A stretch of DNA of 64,000 bases from Roseomonas sp. (GTDB lineage: Bacteria; Pseudomonadota; Alphaproteobacteria; Acetobacterales; Acetobacteraceae). How positions within the stretch are numbered: position 1 is the stretch's first letter; the number at the start of each line of letters is the position of its first letter. Location of the stretch: assembly GCA_020249435.1 (NCBI GenBank), contig JADCFQ010000018.1, positions 1-64,000 on the forward strand, read 5' to 3'. Positions 7,984 to 15,752 of this stretch are shown piece by piece. A program made the position numbers and the translations under genes. The notes beneath the pieces are model-generated. The model did not search any database and had not been told where the DNA came from. It saw only the letters and a program-made list of their open reading frames with translations.

Positions 7984-8010
7984 AAAAATCGCGGCGCCAT
8001 CAAGCGCCGC
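7984..8010 (-). terminator. First terminator downstream of cspA
   Basis: On the minus strand GCGGCGC pairs perfectly with GCGCCGC around a six-base TTGATG loop, followed by GATTTTTGG. It lies 9 nt past the cspA stop codon and is a good intrinsic terminator. Confidence 0.8.
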
Positions 8011-8019
8011 ACATCAAGA

Positions 8020-8226
8020 TCAGATCTTGCGCAGATTGCCGGCAGAAATCTTGCCCTGCTGACCCTTCTGCAATTCGAAATCAATCTTGTCGCCTTCATT
8101 CAGGCCCTGAAGGCCAGAACGCTGGACATCGCTGACATGGACGAAGACGTCCTTGCTGCCATCATCGGGCTGGATGAAGCCATAACCCTTGGTAGCGTTG
8201 AACCATTTTACAGTGCCGGTTGCCAT
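8020..8226 (-). CDS. cspA: Cold-shock domain protein (CspA family)
   Basis: A 68-residue single cold-shock domain. RNP1 reads KGYGFIQP (residues 13-20) and RNP2 reads VFVHVS (27-32), both intact, with the usual N-terminal [12 protein letters not shown]. It is an OB-fold single-stranded nucleic-acid-binding protein that acts as an RNA chaperone, or as a general growth-phase protein in alphaproteobacteria. The gene has its own two terminators and a 225-nt upstream region free of genes on its strand, fitting the long 5' leaders of csp mRNAs. The symbol denotes the family; which paralogue this is cannot be told. Confidence 0.93.
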   Translation of the reverse strand: MATGTVKWFNATKGYGFIQPDDGSKDVFVHVSDVQRSGLQGLNEGDKIDFELQKGQQGKISAGNLRKI

Positions 8227-8451
8227 GCTGTTTACTCCGGTTGAGAAAAGCCGACGCGCGGAATCGCGCTACGGGCCGACCATCGCTACAGCCCAACCAT
8301 GGGAAGGCACGGGAAGCAGGTTTGAGGATACTCGCCAAACCTTCATGGGGCCGGGCCGAAACGCCCAAACCGGACGAGGTGACACGTCCCATATGGGCCT
8401 TTCCCAAGCCAATCGCAAGTTTTTCCTTAAAATCAGCGAAAATAACCCGCG
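8227..8451 (-). promoter_or_regulatory. Upstream region and probable long leader of cspA
   Basis: A gene-free 225-nt stretch between the 8452-9183 gene and the cold-shock start. Cold-shock genes commonly have long, thermally regulated leaders, and this space would accommodate one. I do not see a clear cold box, and no promoter consensus is strong enough to place the transcription start. Confidence 0.35.
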
Positions 8452-9183
8452 CTATTCCAACCAATGCCGCGCCGCGGTGATCACCACGCCATTGGAACGC
8501 CCGCCCGCGAAGGTTTCAATCCTGGAAGCATAGCCCTGCGCCACAATCATCGCGCTTGGCAGATCAATCGCAATCCGCCCAGCCATGGCGATCCGCGCCT
8601 CCTGCCGTGTATTGCCAAGCCGGCCGGCCAATTCCACGGCGCAGATCGCCACCAGCACCTGGCGCGCTTCAATCCGCGAAAGCCCCTCGGCACGGCAGGT
8701 CACGCCGCGCGGGCTATCGGGCACGGGCAATTCGAAGGTCGCACCAACAGGGATGCGCCGCGCCGTCAGGCTCCAGCTTTCAAAATGCCGCCGCCAGGGA
8801 AGCAGAGCGCCATCACGCGCCGCATCGGGTGGTTCATGCGTGAAGCTGGTAATGCCGCCATCATCGCGGCGCAGCACGGCCAGCCTTTCACCGCGCAACG
8901 CCTCCGGCGCCAGCAAAAGGCGCGTCGCACGCGCCGGTGCATCACGCTCCACGCCCGCAACATTCAGGCAATCGCGCCGTGGTGCGCGGTCCAGCCTTTC
9001 CCATTGCTCGCGGCAGAGCTTCCGCCACGGCCCCCAAGCCGCGCCACCAATCGCCACCGGCGCCGTGGCCGGCGTGACAGGAGCACTTAACGGCAAGGGC
9101 GGCGCCACGCTGCGCCAATCCGGCGCTTGCGCATAAGCACTCGCCCCGCAAAGGCTCAGCGCAAGCAGCAGCAGGCGCAGCAC
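8452..9183 (-). CDS. Exported protein of unknown function
   Basis: A 243-residue protein starting at a GTG, with a classical signal peptide (hydrophobic 3-14, ASAYAQA cleavage region at about 15-20). The mature protein has two cysteine pairs likely to form disulfides (KLCREQW and RRDCLNVAG; GVTCRAEG and VAICAVEL) and no recognisable catalytic motif. I know no family name for it. It lies three bases after the stop of the Ldh-type dehydrogenase gene on the same strand, so it may be read from the same message, though its GTG has only a weak ribosome-binding site. Confidence 0.6.
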   Translation of the reverse strand: MLRLLLLALSLCGASAYAQAPDWRSVAPPLPLSAPVTPATAPVAIGGAAWGPWRKLCREQWERLDRAPRRDCLNVAGVERDAPARATRLLLAPEALRGERLAVLRRDDGGITSFTHEPPDAARDGALLPWRRHFESWSLTARRIPVGATFELPVPDSPRGVTCRAEGLSRIEARQVLVAICAVELAGRLGNTRQEARIAMAGRIAIDLPSAMIVAQGYASRIETFAGGRSNGVVITAARHWLE

Positions 9184-9186
9184 GCG

Positions 9187-10275
9187 CTAAAACGCGCCTG
9201 GCGTTGGGATGGCATTGATGCCAAGGCTGCGTGCCGTATCGGCAAGGATATCCCAGGTGGTGGCATCAACCGGGATGCCGCCGGCCAATCGTGCCGCGCG
9301 GGTTGCTCTTTCCTTCTCACCGGCCACCAGCACGGGCTGATCGGGATCAGCGGGCGGGGATGCCTTCACATGCGCAATCACTGCGGCCATTTCAGACCGG
9401 AAGGCGGCCAGGTCGCCAAAGCGCGCGGGGTCAATGACAAAGGCAAGCCAGCCATTGACGATGCTGCCATCCTTTGTGTGATGCGGCGCTGCGGTCACGC
9501 CACCAATCAGCGCACCGGCCAGGATTTCGCACATCAGCGCCAGCCCATAACCCTTATGCCCACCAAAGGGCAGCAGCGCGCCGCGTGGCTGGTCCCGATA
9601 CAGCACACCCGGATCATTGGTGGGCTTGCCCTTGGCATCCACCAAGGCGCCATCCGGCACTGGCTTGCCGGCATTGAAGGCGACACGGCATTTGCCAAGC
9701 GCAATCGCCGCCGTTGCGAAATCCAGGATCAGCGGGTGTTCGCCCTCCGCCACCGCCGGCACGGCCACGCAAACCGGATTGGTGGACATGCGCCCATCGG
9801 TCCCGCCAAAGGGCGCCACCGCGCCGGGGCCGGATACGCCATTGACGAAATGCACGGAAATCATCCCAGCCCGCGCCGCCTGTTCACCGTAGGAGCCGAT
9901 GCGCCCCAAATGATGCACATTCTTCAACGCCATCACCGCATGGCCATGCTGGCGCGCGGCATTGATCGCCCAATCCATGGTGATGCGCCCGATGCGCTGG
10001 CCATAACCCATCTTGCCGTCAAACACGGCAAGCGATGGCTCCTGCCGCACCGCTTCCGGCATGGCACCGGCATTGAGTTTGCCGGCGCGCAGATTTTCCA
10101 CATAGCGCACCAGCAGCATGATGCCGTGGCTGTCATGGCCTTGCAGATTCGATTCCAGCAAATGATCCGTGACCATTGCCGCTTCATCTTCCGCGCTGCC
10201 GCCAGCGCGGATCATGGCATGCACCAAGCCGCGCAAGGCAGCGGGATCAACACGAAGGATCGGGGCGGCTTTCAT
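9187..10275 (-). CDS. Ldh-type NAD(P)-dependent malate/L-lactate dehydrogenase family oxidoreductase
   Basis: A 362-residue member of the malate/L-lactate dehydrogenase (Ldh_2, YbiC/AllD/ComC-like) family, distinct from classical LDH/MDH. Recognisable blocks are the HGIMLLVRYVENLRAG segment (about 49-64) with the catalytic-region His, the NGVSGPGAVAPFGG segment, MSTNPVCVAVPA, and GGHKGYGLALMCEILAGAL. Members reduce 2-oxo acids such as ureidoglycolate, sulfolactate or delta-piperideine-2-carboxylate; the substrate is not deducible. The ATG at 10275 has a strong GGAGGG and overlaps the stop of the upstream TctC gene as ATGA, so import and oxidation of the same organic acid seem linked. Confidence 0.87.
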   Translation of the reverse strand: MKAAPILRVDPAALRGLVHAMIRAGGSAEDEAAMVTDHLLESNLQGHDSHGIMLLVRYVENLRAGKLNAGAMPEAVRQEPSLAVFDGKMGYGQRIGRITMDWAINAARQHGHAVMALKNVHHLGRIGSYGEQAARAGMISVHFVNGVSGPGAVAPFGGTDGRMSTNPVCVAVPAVAEGEHPLILDFATAAIALGKCRVAFNAGKPVPDGALVDAKGKPTNDPGVLYRDQPRGALLPFGGHKGYGLALMCEILAGALIGGVTAAPHHTKDGSIVNGWLAFVIDPARFGDLAAFRSEMAAVIAHVKASPPADPDQPVLVAGEKERATRAARLAGGIPVDATTWDILADTARSLGINAIPTPGAF

Positions 10276-11243
10276 GATTCCCTCCAGGGGCGGCGCTGCC
10301 ACAGGCCGCGCAATTCCTTCTCATTACGCTCGACTTCGGCGCGATAGGCATCGCCGATCAGCGGCGCCAGCGGCAGGCCAAGGCGTTCGGCTTCCTTGAT
10401 AAAATTCGGATCAGACAGCGCCGCGCGGAAGGCCGCTTCCAGCCGCGTGCGAATTTCTGCCGGCAAGCCAGGCGGCGCCACCACGCCGCGCGTTGCCCCA
10501 CTCACGAGCCGATAGCCTTGCTCCCCGAAGGTTGGCACATCCGGCGTGCCGGCCCAGCGTGTTGCCGCCGCCTGGCCGAGGGACCTGATCTTGCCATCAC
10601 GCAGCAGGGCGAGGCTCTCGCTCATGTTGAAGGCGCCCACCTGCAAATGCCCGCCCAATAGTGCGGTCGAAAGCGGCGCCATGCCGTTGAAGGGCGCATG
10701 GGTCATCGGCGGCACGCCGGCCATTTCCTCAAAGGCGATGACCAGCAGATGATCATCCGAACCAATGCCCGTGCTGCCATAGGAAATCTGCCCTGGCCGC
10801 GCCTTGGCCGCCGCGATCAGGTCGCGCAAATCCCGCAGCGGCGAATTGGCCGCGACGAATAGCCCGCCCGGATCATCCACCACATTGGCGATGAAGGTGA
10901 AATCAAGTGCCCGGTATCTGGTTTGCCGTTCCATGGGATAGGTCACCAGGGCCGGCACGGATGTCGCGGCCAGGGTATAGCCATCGGGTGCGGCAGCGAA
11001 GGCCACTTCCCAGCCAAGCTGCCCGCCAGCGCCAGCCCTATTCACCACGACAAAGCGCGCGCCCGGCAGCTGCGCCTGAAGCCCAGGCAGGATCATGCGC
11101 GCCATGGTGTCCACCCCGCCACCGGGCGGGAAGGGCACGATGATTTCGATGGGGCGATCCCCCGGCCAGGCGGCATGGGCAAGCCGCGGCGCGGCCAAGG
11201 GCAGGGCGGCCAGCCCGGTCAGGATATGGCGACGTGATGGCAT
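10272..11243 (-). CDS. TctC/Bug-type periplasmic solute receptor (1)
   Basis: A 323-residue tripartite tricarboxylate transporter receptor. It opens with a twin-arginine-like signal (MPSRRHILTG, cleavage near AHA at 22-24), followed by PIEIIVPFPPGGGVDTMAR, NRAGAGGQLGWEV and the late PTFGEQGY and GVVAPPGLP blocks typical of Bug proteins. These bind carboxylated solutes (for example malate, aspartate, nicotinate) by way of two water molecules and usually need TctA/TctB membrane partners, which are not adjacent. Its stop overlaps the start of the Ldh-type dehydrogenase, which suggests the two handle the same acid. Confidence 0.9.
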   Translation of the reverse strand: MPSRRHILTGLAALPLAAPRLAHAAWPGDRPIEIIVPFPPGGGVDTMARMILPGLQAQLPGARFVVVNRAGAGGQLGWEVAFAAAPDGYTLAATSVPALVTYPMERQTRYRALDFTFIANVVDDPGGLFVAANSPLRDLRDLIAAAKARPGQISYGSTGIGSDDHLLVIAFEEMAGVPPMTHAPFNGMAPLSTALLGGHLQVGAFNMSESLALLRDGKIRSLGQAAATRWAGTPDVPTFGEQGYRLVSGATRGVVAPPGLPAEIRTRLEAAFRAALSDPNFIKEAERLGLPLAPLIGDAYRAEVERNEKELRGLWQRRPWRES

Positions 11244-11268
11244 GGTTTTTCTCCCGGTTTGTTGGTCT

Positions 11269-12324
11269 TCACGGAATGGATTTCAAAAACGCCGCGAGTT
11301 CTTCGCGCCAGAACCGCGCCTGGCCGGTGGTGCCATGACCAGCGGTCTCGGTACTGCCTGGTATCAGGGCCAGCCGCGCATTCGGGATGCGCGCCATGGC
11401 GGCGGCCATCAGCCCGGTTTCGTGCGGGTTGCGTTCATCATCGGCGGAATTGATGGCCAGCACCCTGGCCCTGATCCGCCCCAGCAGCGGTTCAGGGTCA
11501 TAGTCGCGCGATGCCTCATACATATAGATAAGGTCATTGGCATCAGATGGACCCGGCTGGGCCAGGCGTTGATCCAGCAGCGCATCCGCCGCCGCCCGAG
11601 TCGGGGCCGCCTGTTGCAGGGCCTGCGTCCCCCCATTGGTCGCGATATTGAAAAACAGGAAGGCCAAGGGCAGGCAAGCCGGCTGGCTGGTGTAATTCCC
11701 ATCCAGATAGGCAGGGTCGCGCCGGATGGTTTCGATCATCATGCGCCGCAGCATCCAATTCCGCCCGGACATGGCCGTGGGCTGGGCGGCCATGGGCACA
11801 ATGGCGTCCATGAAATCCGGATGGGTCACCCCCCAAAGCCAGGCCAGCATGCCGCCCATGGAATTGCCGATCACCAGGCGCACATGGCTGATCCCCAGGC
11901 CCTCGGTCAGCAGCCGATGCTGCGCGGCCAGGATATCGGCGTAATTGAAGTGCGGAAACCGTGCCCGCATCCCATCCGATGGCTTGGAGGATTTCCCCGC
12001 CCCCAGCGCATCCGGGATGATAATGTAATGCCTTGCCGCATCCAAAGCCTGGCCTGGGCCAAAAAGCTGCCCGGCAAAAGCCGGCGAGACCATGCTCCGC
12101 GACGACCCCGCCGTGCCATGCAGCACCAGAACCGGGGTGCCGGAGGGCTCACCAATCGTCAGATAGCCAAGGCGGAGTTCCGGCATCACCTCGCCGGTGT
12201 GGAAGCGGAAATCCCGCGCGACCCAGACCGCTTCGCGCGGTTCGGGGTATTGCGCGGCGGCAGGCGCGGCGGCGGCAAGGCCCGCGGCCAGCAGCGCGCC
12301 TTGGATGATGGTGCGGCCGGACAT
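11269..12324 (-). CDS. Exported alpha/beta hydrolase, homoserine O-acetyltransferase-like
   Basis: A 351-residue protein with a signal peptide (MSGRTIIQG, hydrophobic 7-21, cleavage after AAA/AQ near 25). The alpha/beta hydrolase core resembles the MetX branch: VLVLHGTAGSS, a nucleophile elbow GNSMGGMLAW with Ser in G-x-S-x-G, an Asp in INSADDERNP, and a terminal His in TETAGHGTT, giving a complete Ser-Asp-His triad. Cytosolic MetX enzymes lack signal peptides, so an exported hydrolase or esterase role is more likely than methionine synthesis. The ATG at 12324 has AGGAGG eight nt upstream; a longer upstream frame has no such support. Confidence 0.78.
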   Translation of the reverse strand: MSGRTIIQGALLAAGLAAAAPAAAQYPEPREAVWVARDFRFHTGEVMPELRLGYLTIGEPSGTPVLVLHGTAGSSRSMVSPAFAGQLFGPGQALDAARHYIIIPDALGAGKSSKPSDGMRARFPHFNYADILAAQHRLLTEGLGISHVRLVIGNSMGGMLAWLWGVTHPDFMDAIVPMAAQPTAMSGRNWMLRRMMIETIRRDPAYLDGNYTSQPACLPLAFLFFNIATNGGTQALQQAAPTRAAADALLDQRLAQPGPSDANDLIYMYEASRDYDPEPLLGRIRARVLAINSADDERNPHETGLMAAAMARIPNARLALIPGSTETAGHGTTGQARFWREELAAFLKSIP

Positions 12325-12489
12325 GGCGTGCCTCCTGATCCTTGGAACTTGGCGTGAGCCTAGATCGGATTGGCGGCATGGCAAATCGGCCCAAAGCTTG
12401 CCGCGCCCCGCACTGGCCCCTATACCCGCGCGCATATGCCAGCCCGCCCGGGCCGGCCCCGTTTCAACCGCGAAGATGCAGGACTTCCC

Positions 12490-13056
12490 ATGGCGAAGAT
12501 GCAAGCCAACCAGATGCGCGCCGGTATGGTCATTGAATTTGAAGGCCAGCGCTACACCATCCTGAAGCAGAACATCATGATCCCCGGCAAGGGCGCCGCG
12601 GTGATCCAGGTGGAAATGCGCAATGTGAAGACCGGCGCCAAGAAGGACCAGCGCTGGCGCACTGCCGATACGGTGGAACGCCTGACCACTGAGGATAAGG
12701 AATTCACCTATTCCTATGAGGATGGCGAAAACCTGGTCCTGATGGACCCGGAAACCTTCGAACAGACCCTGGTGCCCAAGGATATCTTGGGTGAACGGCT
12801 GCCGTATTTGCAGGAAAACATGACGGTCAACGTCAAGCTGATCGAAGGCGAGCCGGTTTCGATGGACCTGCCGGAGACCGTGACGTTGGAGATCGTGGAA
12901 GCCGACCCGGTGGTGAAGGGCCAGACCGCGTCTTCATCCTACAAGCCGGCGGTTCTTTCAAATGGAGTCAAGGTGATGGTGCCACCTTTTATCACGGCCG
13001 GTGAGAAGATTGTGGTGAAGACCGCCGATGGGACTTATTACGAAAGGGCGAAGTAA
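12490..13056 (+). CDS. efp: Translation elongation factor P
   Basis: A 188-residue EF-P. EF-P binds near the ribosomal P site and relieves stalling at polyproline stretches. The N-terminal KOW-like domain carries Lys34 in the loop IPGKG, the residue modified in many bacteria, and the two OB-fold domains follow (VERLTTEDKEFTYSYEDGE; PVVKGQT; ADGTYYERAK at the end). Length is normal. The start at 12490 has GCAGGA about 9 nt upstream. No EpmA/EpmB modification genes appear in the window. Confidence 0.95.
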   Translation: MAKMQANQMRAGMVIEFEGQRYTILKQNIMIPGKGAAVIQVEMRNVKTGAKKDQRWRTADTVERLTTEDKEFTYSYEDGENLVLMDPETFEQTLVPKDILGERLPYLQENMTVNVKLIEGEPVSMDLPETVTLEIVEADPVVKGQTASSSYKPAVLSNGVKVMVPPFITAGEKIVVKTADGTYYERAK

Positions 13057-13064
13057 GGCGTTCT

Positions 13065-13091
13065 GGGCGGGCTATGGGGAAATGGCCCGCC
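13065..13091 (+). terminator. Possible terminator after efp
   Basis: GGCGGGC (13066-13072) pairs with GCCCGCC (13085-13091) around a 12-base loop, just after the efp stop. The following sequence is not T-rich, so termination efficiency is uncertain. Confidence 0.4.
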
Positions 13092-13140
13092 AATATCTTG
13101 GTTAAGGAAAATTGCCCCCGCGTGAAAAAAACGCTCTCGC

Positions 13141-13160
13141 GTTTAGAATTTATTAACTAT
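13141..13160 (+). promoter_or_regulatory. Upstream box shared by both flagellin genes (copy 1)
   Basis: The 20-nt box GTTTAGAATTTATTAACTAT lies 96 nt before the flagellin ATG at 13257. It matches a box at 14282-14301 upstream of the second flagellin at 17 of 20 positions. It is probably a promoter or activator site; it is unlike the sigma-54 consensus. Confidence 0.55.
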
Positions 13161-13243
13161 TTCGGGTTTTACTACCCCCACGTCGCAAAATGCGGTGGAA
13201 CATAGGCGTAAGAACTCAGGTTTGGGGGCTCGCGCTGTTGCAA

Positions 13244-13256
13244 CGGAAAAAGTCCG
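13244..13256 (+). promoter_or_regulatory. Hairpin enclosing the ribosome-binding purine tract of flagellin 1
   Basis: CGGA (13244-13247) pairs with TCCG (13253-13256) around AAAAG, and the ATG starts on the next base. The GGAAAAAG purine tract that would act as Shine-Dalgarno lies inside the stem-loop. A structure in the same position precedes flagellin 2. Confidence 0.5.
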
Positions 13257-14096
13257 ATGACGATGAACTCCATCAATACGAATGCGCAAGCGGTGATTGC
13301 GCTGCAATCGCTCAACACCACCAACGCGCAAATGTCGGTCACGCAGAAGCGTGTGTCGACAGGTTATCGTGTGTCGGACGCCAGGGATGATGGCGGGGCT
13401 TTTGCGGTGGCGCAGGCGGTTCGTTCCGATGTGGCTGGCGTCATCGCCGTCGGTGAGCAATTGGGCGGCGTCAAGGGCATTTTGGAAACCACCTTCGCTT
13501 CGCTTTCCGTGGTTTCCGACACCATGAAGCAGTTGCGCGCTGTGCTGACCCGTTTGGCGGATAGCGCCATCAGCTCGGATCAGCGCACCACCTATGGGGA
13601 ACAGTATGTACTTCTGCGCAATCAGGTCGCCAGCTTTGTGGATGATGCGTATTATAATGGAAGAACGCTACTGAGCACCAATACTGCACCGCCCATAAAT
13701 GGTGGCAACATCATATCCATCCGCAATGAAAGTGGCAACACCTTCACCATCACCGCGGTGGATGGCGAGACTCTGAAGATGCCCACAGCCGCGCCGACCA
13801 GTGCTGCCCAAGCGACGACCTGGATCGTCAGCGGGGGAGATTTTGATGACGTGGACAAGGAAATTTCCAGCGCCCTAAACGAATTTGGGTCCGCGATGGC
13901 CTTTGTGGATAACCAGCTCAGGTATAACTCACAAAAGGTGGACGCCATGGAAACCGGGCTTGGTTCGCTGGTAGATGCCGATCTTGCCAAGGAAAGCTCC
14001 ACGCTTGAAGCGCTGAAGGTCCGCCAACAGCTCGGGGTCCAGACCTTGGGTCTGGCTAATCAGGGACCACAGGTTCTGCTGGGGCTGTTCCGCTAA
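13257..14096 (+). CDS. Flagellin 1
   Basis: A 279-residue flagellin, the filament subunit exported by the flagellar type III apparatus. The conserved N-terminal D0/D1 region (SINTNAQAVIALQSLNTTNAQM, then QKRVSTGYRVSDARDDGGAFAVAQAVRSD) and C-terminal region (ADLAKESSTLEALKVRQQLGVQTLGLANQGPQVLLGLFR) are both intact. The variable middle is very short (about 130-200), typical of alphaproteobacterial short flagellins. It is a close tandem paralogue of the gene at 14399. The ATG at 13257 is preferred over the one at 13263 because a leader hairpin ends exactly one base before it. Flanking flbT suggests post-transcriptional control. Confidence 0.95.
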   Translation: MTMNSINTNAQAVIALQSLNTTNAQMSVTQKRVSTGYRVSDARDDGGAFAVAQAVRSDVAGVIAVGEQLGGVKGILETTFASLSVVSDTMKQLRAVLTRLADSAISSDQRTTYGEQYVLLRNQVASFVDDAYYNGRTLLSTNTAPPINGGNIISIRNESGNTFTITAVDGETLKMPTAAPTSAAQATTWIVSGGDFDDVDKEISSALNEFGSAMAFVDNQLRYNSQKVDAMETGLGSLVDADLAKESSTLEALKVRQQLGVQTLGLANQGPQVLLGLFR

Positions 14097-14128
14097 ACCC
14101 CCGCCGCTATTCCCCATCCTTGATCCAT

Positions 14129-14162
14129 GCGCCCAGCCCCGTGCTGGGCGCAACTGTTTTTT
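14129..14162 (+). terminator. Intrinsic terminator after flagellin 1
   Basis: A perfect 9-bp stem, GCGCCCAGC (14129-14137) with GCTGGGCGC (14143-14151), loop CCCGT, followed by a run of six T (14157-14162). Confidence 0.8.
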
Positions 14163-14281
14163 GGCGCCCCCTTGGCCCCAGGGCTTGATCCCACTCAAAA
14201 CTGCCGCAAAGCTTGCCCCTTAAGCCGCCTAGTAAGCTTCGCTTAAAAAAAATTGATCAGGCTTTAGTTTTTTCCGCTGAT

Positions 14282-14301
14282 GTTTAGTTTTTATTAACCA
14301 T
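14282..14301 (+). promoter_or_regulatory. Upstream box shared by both flagellin genes (copy 2)
   Basis: The box GTTTAGTTTTTATTAACCAT starts 117 nt before the ATG of flagellin 2 and matches the box upstream of flagellin 1 at 17 of 20 positions with nearly identical spacing (97 versus 96 nt from box end to ATG). About 20 nt further on, both leaders hold a CGCAAAA[A/T]GCGG element (around 13183 and 14323) that can form a short hairpin. Confidence 0.55.
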
Positions 14302-14385
14302 CGCCGGACGATGATGAGGAGCGCCGCAAAAAGCGGATGACAAACTGGCAATCGCTACTCAGGGTAGAGCGGGCGCCACTTGAAA

Positions 14386-14397
14386 GGGGAAGACCCC
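14386..14397 (+). promoter_or_regulatory. Hairpin enclosing the ribosome-binding purine tract of flagellin 2
   Basis: GGGG (14386-14389) pairs with CCCC (14394-14397) around an AAGA tetraloop, one base before the ATG at 14399. The GGGGAAG tract is the only plausible Shine-Dalgarno, so the hairpin would hide it. Confidence 0.5.
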
Positions 14398-14398
14398 A

Positions 14399-15232
14399 AT
14401 GTCGTTCAATTCTGTCAATACCAACCGCCAAGCAGTTTTCGCGCTGCAGTCCCTCAATCAGACCAATTCGGAACTGGGCTTTACCCAGAAGCGCGTTTCC
14501 ACCGGGTTCCGCGTGGCTGACGCGCGTGATGACGGTGGCGCTTTCGCTGTCGCCCAGGCGGTGCGTTCCGATGTCGCCGGCGTCACGGCGGTTGGTGAAC
14601 AGCTTGGTGGTACGCGTGGTATTCTTTCCACCACCTTCGCCGCGCTTTCTGTGGTGTCTGACACCATGAAGCAGGCGCGCGCGGTGCTGACCCGCTTGGC
14701 TGATGCCGCCGTCACCGGCGCCTCGCGTACCCAGTATGAAGAACAGTACACCTTGCTCGTCAACCAGATCGGCAGCTTTATTGACGATGCATTCTACAAT
14801 GGTCGTACGCTGCTGAGCACCGCCGGTCCTAACGGTGGTAACATCGTCAGTATCCGCAACGAATCAGGGGGAACCTTCACCATCGAAGCTGTCGATGGCG
14901 CAGACCTCAGGCTCAATGCGACAGTGCCGGCGGACGCAGCAGATGCGGTGGCCAGGCTTGCCCCTACCACTGGCGACTTCGATGTGACAGACGCCGCCAT
15001 TTCCACCGCGCTCAACAAGTTCGGCGCACAGATGCAGTTCGTGGACAATCAGACGGTCTATAACTCCAAAAAGATTGATGCCATGAATGATGGTCTTGGC
15101 GCGCTCGTGGATGCTGACCTTGCCAAAGAAAGTTCTTTGCTCCAGGCACTGCAAACAAGACAGCAGCTTGGTGTCCAAACCCTTGGCATTGCGAATCAGG
15201 GACCGCAGGTCCTCCTCAGTCTCTTTCGCTAA
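14399..15232 (+). CDS. Flagellin 2
   Basis: A 277-residue flagellin, paralogue of the gene 300 nt upstream. The N-terminus (SFNSVNTNRQAVFALQSLNQ, QKRVSTGFRVADARDDGGAF) and C-terminus (LVDADLAKESSLLQALQTRQQLGVQTLGIANQGPQVLLSLFR) are nearly the same, while the short middle differs (residues about 140-200). The two genes may give filaments with mixed composition or be used at different stages. Its own box and hairpin-occluded ribosome-binding site match those of flagellin 1 in position, though not in stem sequence. flbT and flaF follow, separated by a strong hairpin. Confidence 0.95.
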   Translation: MSFNSVNTNRQAVFALQSLNQTNSELGFTQKRVSTGFRVADARDDGGAFAVAQAVRSDVAGVTAVGEQLGGTRGILSTTFAALSVVSDTMKQARAVLTRLADAAVTGASRTQYEEQYTLLVNQIGSFIDDAFYNGRTLLSTAGPNGGNIVSIRNESGGTFTIEAVDGADLRLNATVPADAADAVARLAPTTGDFDVTDAAISTALNKFGAQMQFVDNQTVYNSKKIDAMNDGLGALVDADLAKESSLLQALQTRQQLGVQTLGIANQGPQVLLSLFR

Positions 15233-15278
15233 TGACAACAAGGCTGAGGAGATGACCTTCTCAGCGCAAGAATAAAGT

Positions 15279-15305
15279 GATGGCCCCGGTCAAGCCGGGG
15301 CCATC
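15279..15305 (+). terminator. Strong hairpin between flagellin 2 and flbT
   Basis: A perfect 11-bp inverted repeat, GATGGCCCCGG (15279-15289) with CCGGGGCCATC (15295-15305), loop TCAAG. No T-run follows, so it may attenuate transcription or protect the flagellin message 3' end rather than act as a full terminator before flbT. Confidence 0.6.
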
Positions 15306-15326
15306 TCCCAAAACCGGAGACAAAAA

Positions 15327-15752
15327 ATGTCAACGCTCGTACTCGAACTCCGCCAAGGCGACATGATGGTCGTCAATGGCGCCCCGATCCGCTTCCGCAA
15401 CCGCGCGCGGATTGAACTCACTGCCAAGGCACGCTTCCTGTTCGGCAAGCAATTGATGACGCCCGATATGGCGGATACGCCAGCCCGGCGCATCTATTTC
15501 GCCCTGCAGACCGCCTATATCGGCGATTACGAAGAACGGAAGGCCGGCCTGGAAGAAGCGAAGCAACGCATCGCCGAATTCAAGGAAGCCACCACATCAA
15601 ATCTCGCGCGGGAATATCTTGATCGTGCGCTCGCGCTGGCGGAAGAAGATCAGTGCTACCAGGCGTTGAAATTCGCCCGCCGCGTCATGCGCCATGAAGA
15701 AGTGGTGCTGGGCCTGACACCCATCGCGCAATTTGCTACCACGGCTGAATGA
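15327..15752 (+). CDS. flbT: Flagellar post-transcriptional regulator FlbT
   Basis: A 141-residue FlbT. The family signature is clear: the N-terminal LELRQGDMMVVNGAPIRFRNRARIEL, KARFLFGKQLM, and the helical second half (AREYLDRALALAEEDQCYQALKFARRVMRHEE). In Caulobacter, FlbT binds the 5' leader of flagellin mRNA and promotes its decay when the hook is incomplete, opposed by FlaF. Here it directly follows two flagellin genes whose leaders hide the ribosome-binding site. The start has CCGGAGA at a good distance. It ends by overlapping flaF in ATGA. Confidence 0.93.
   Translation: MSTLVLELRQGDMMVVNGAPIRFRNRARIELTAKARFLFGKQLMTPDMADTPARRIYFALQTAYIGDYEERKAGLEEAKQRIAEFKEATTSNLAREYLDRALALAEEDQCYQALKFARRVMRHEEVVLGLTPIAQFATTAE

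Noticed and set aside
13081-13100. Sigma-54 promoter for flagellin 1 (TGGCCC ... TTG)
   Set aside because: The spacing between the GG and GC dinucleotides does not fit the -24/-12 rule and the second flagellin has no counterpart.
14282-14320. Sigma-28-like promoter (TTTAGTTT, 11-12 nt, CGCCGG)
   Set aside because: Partial likeness in flagellin 2 only; flagellin 1 does not keep the second half, so I left it as an unnamed shared box.
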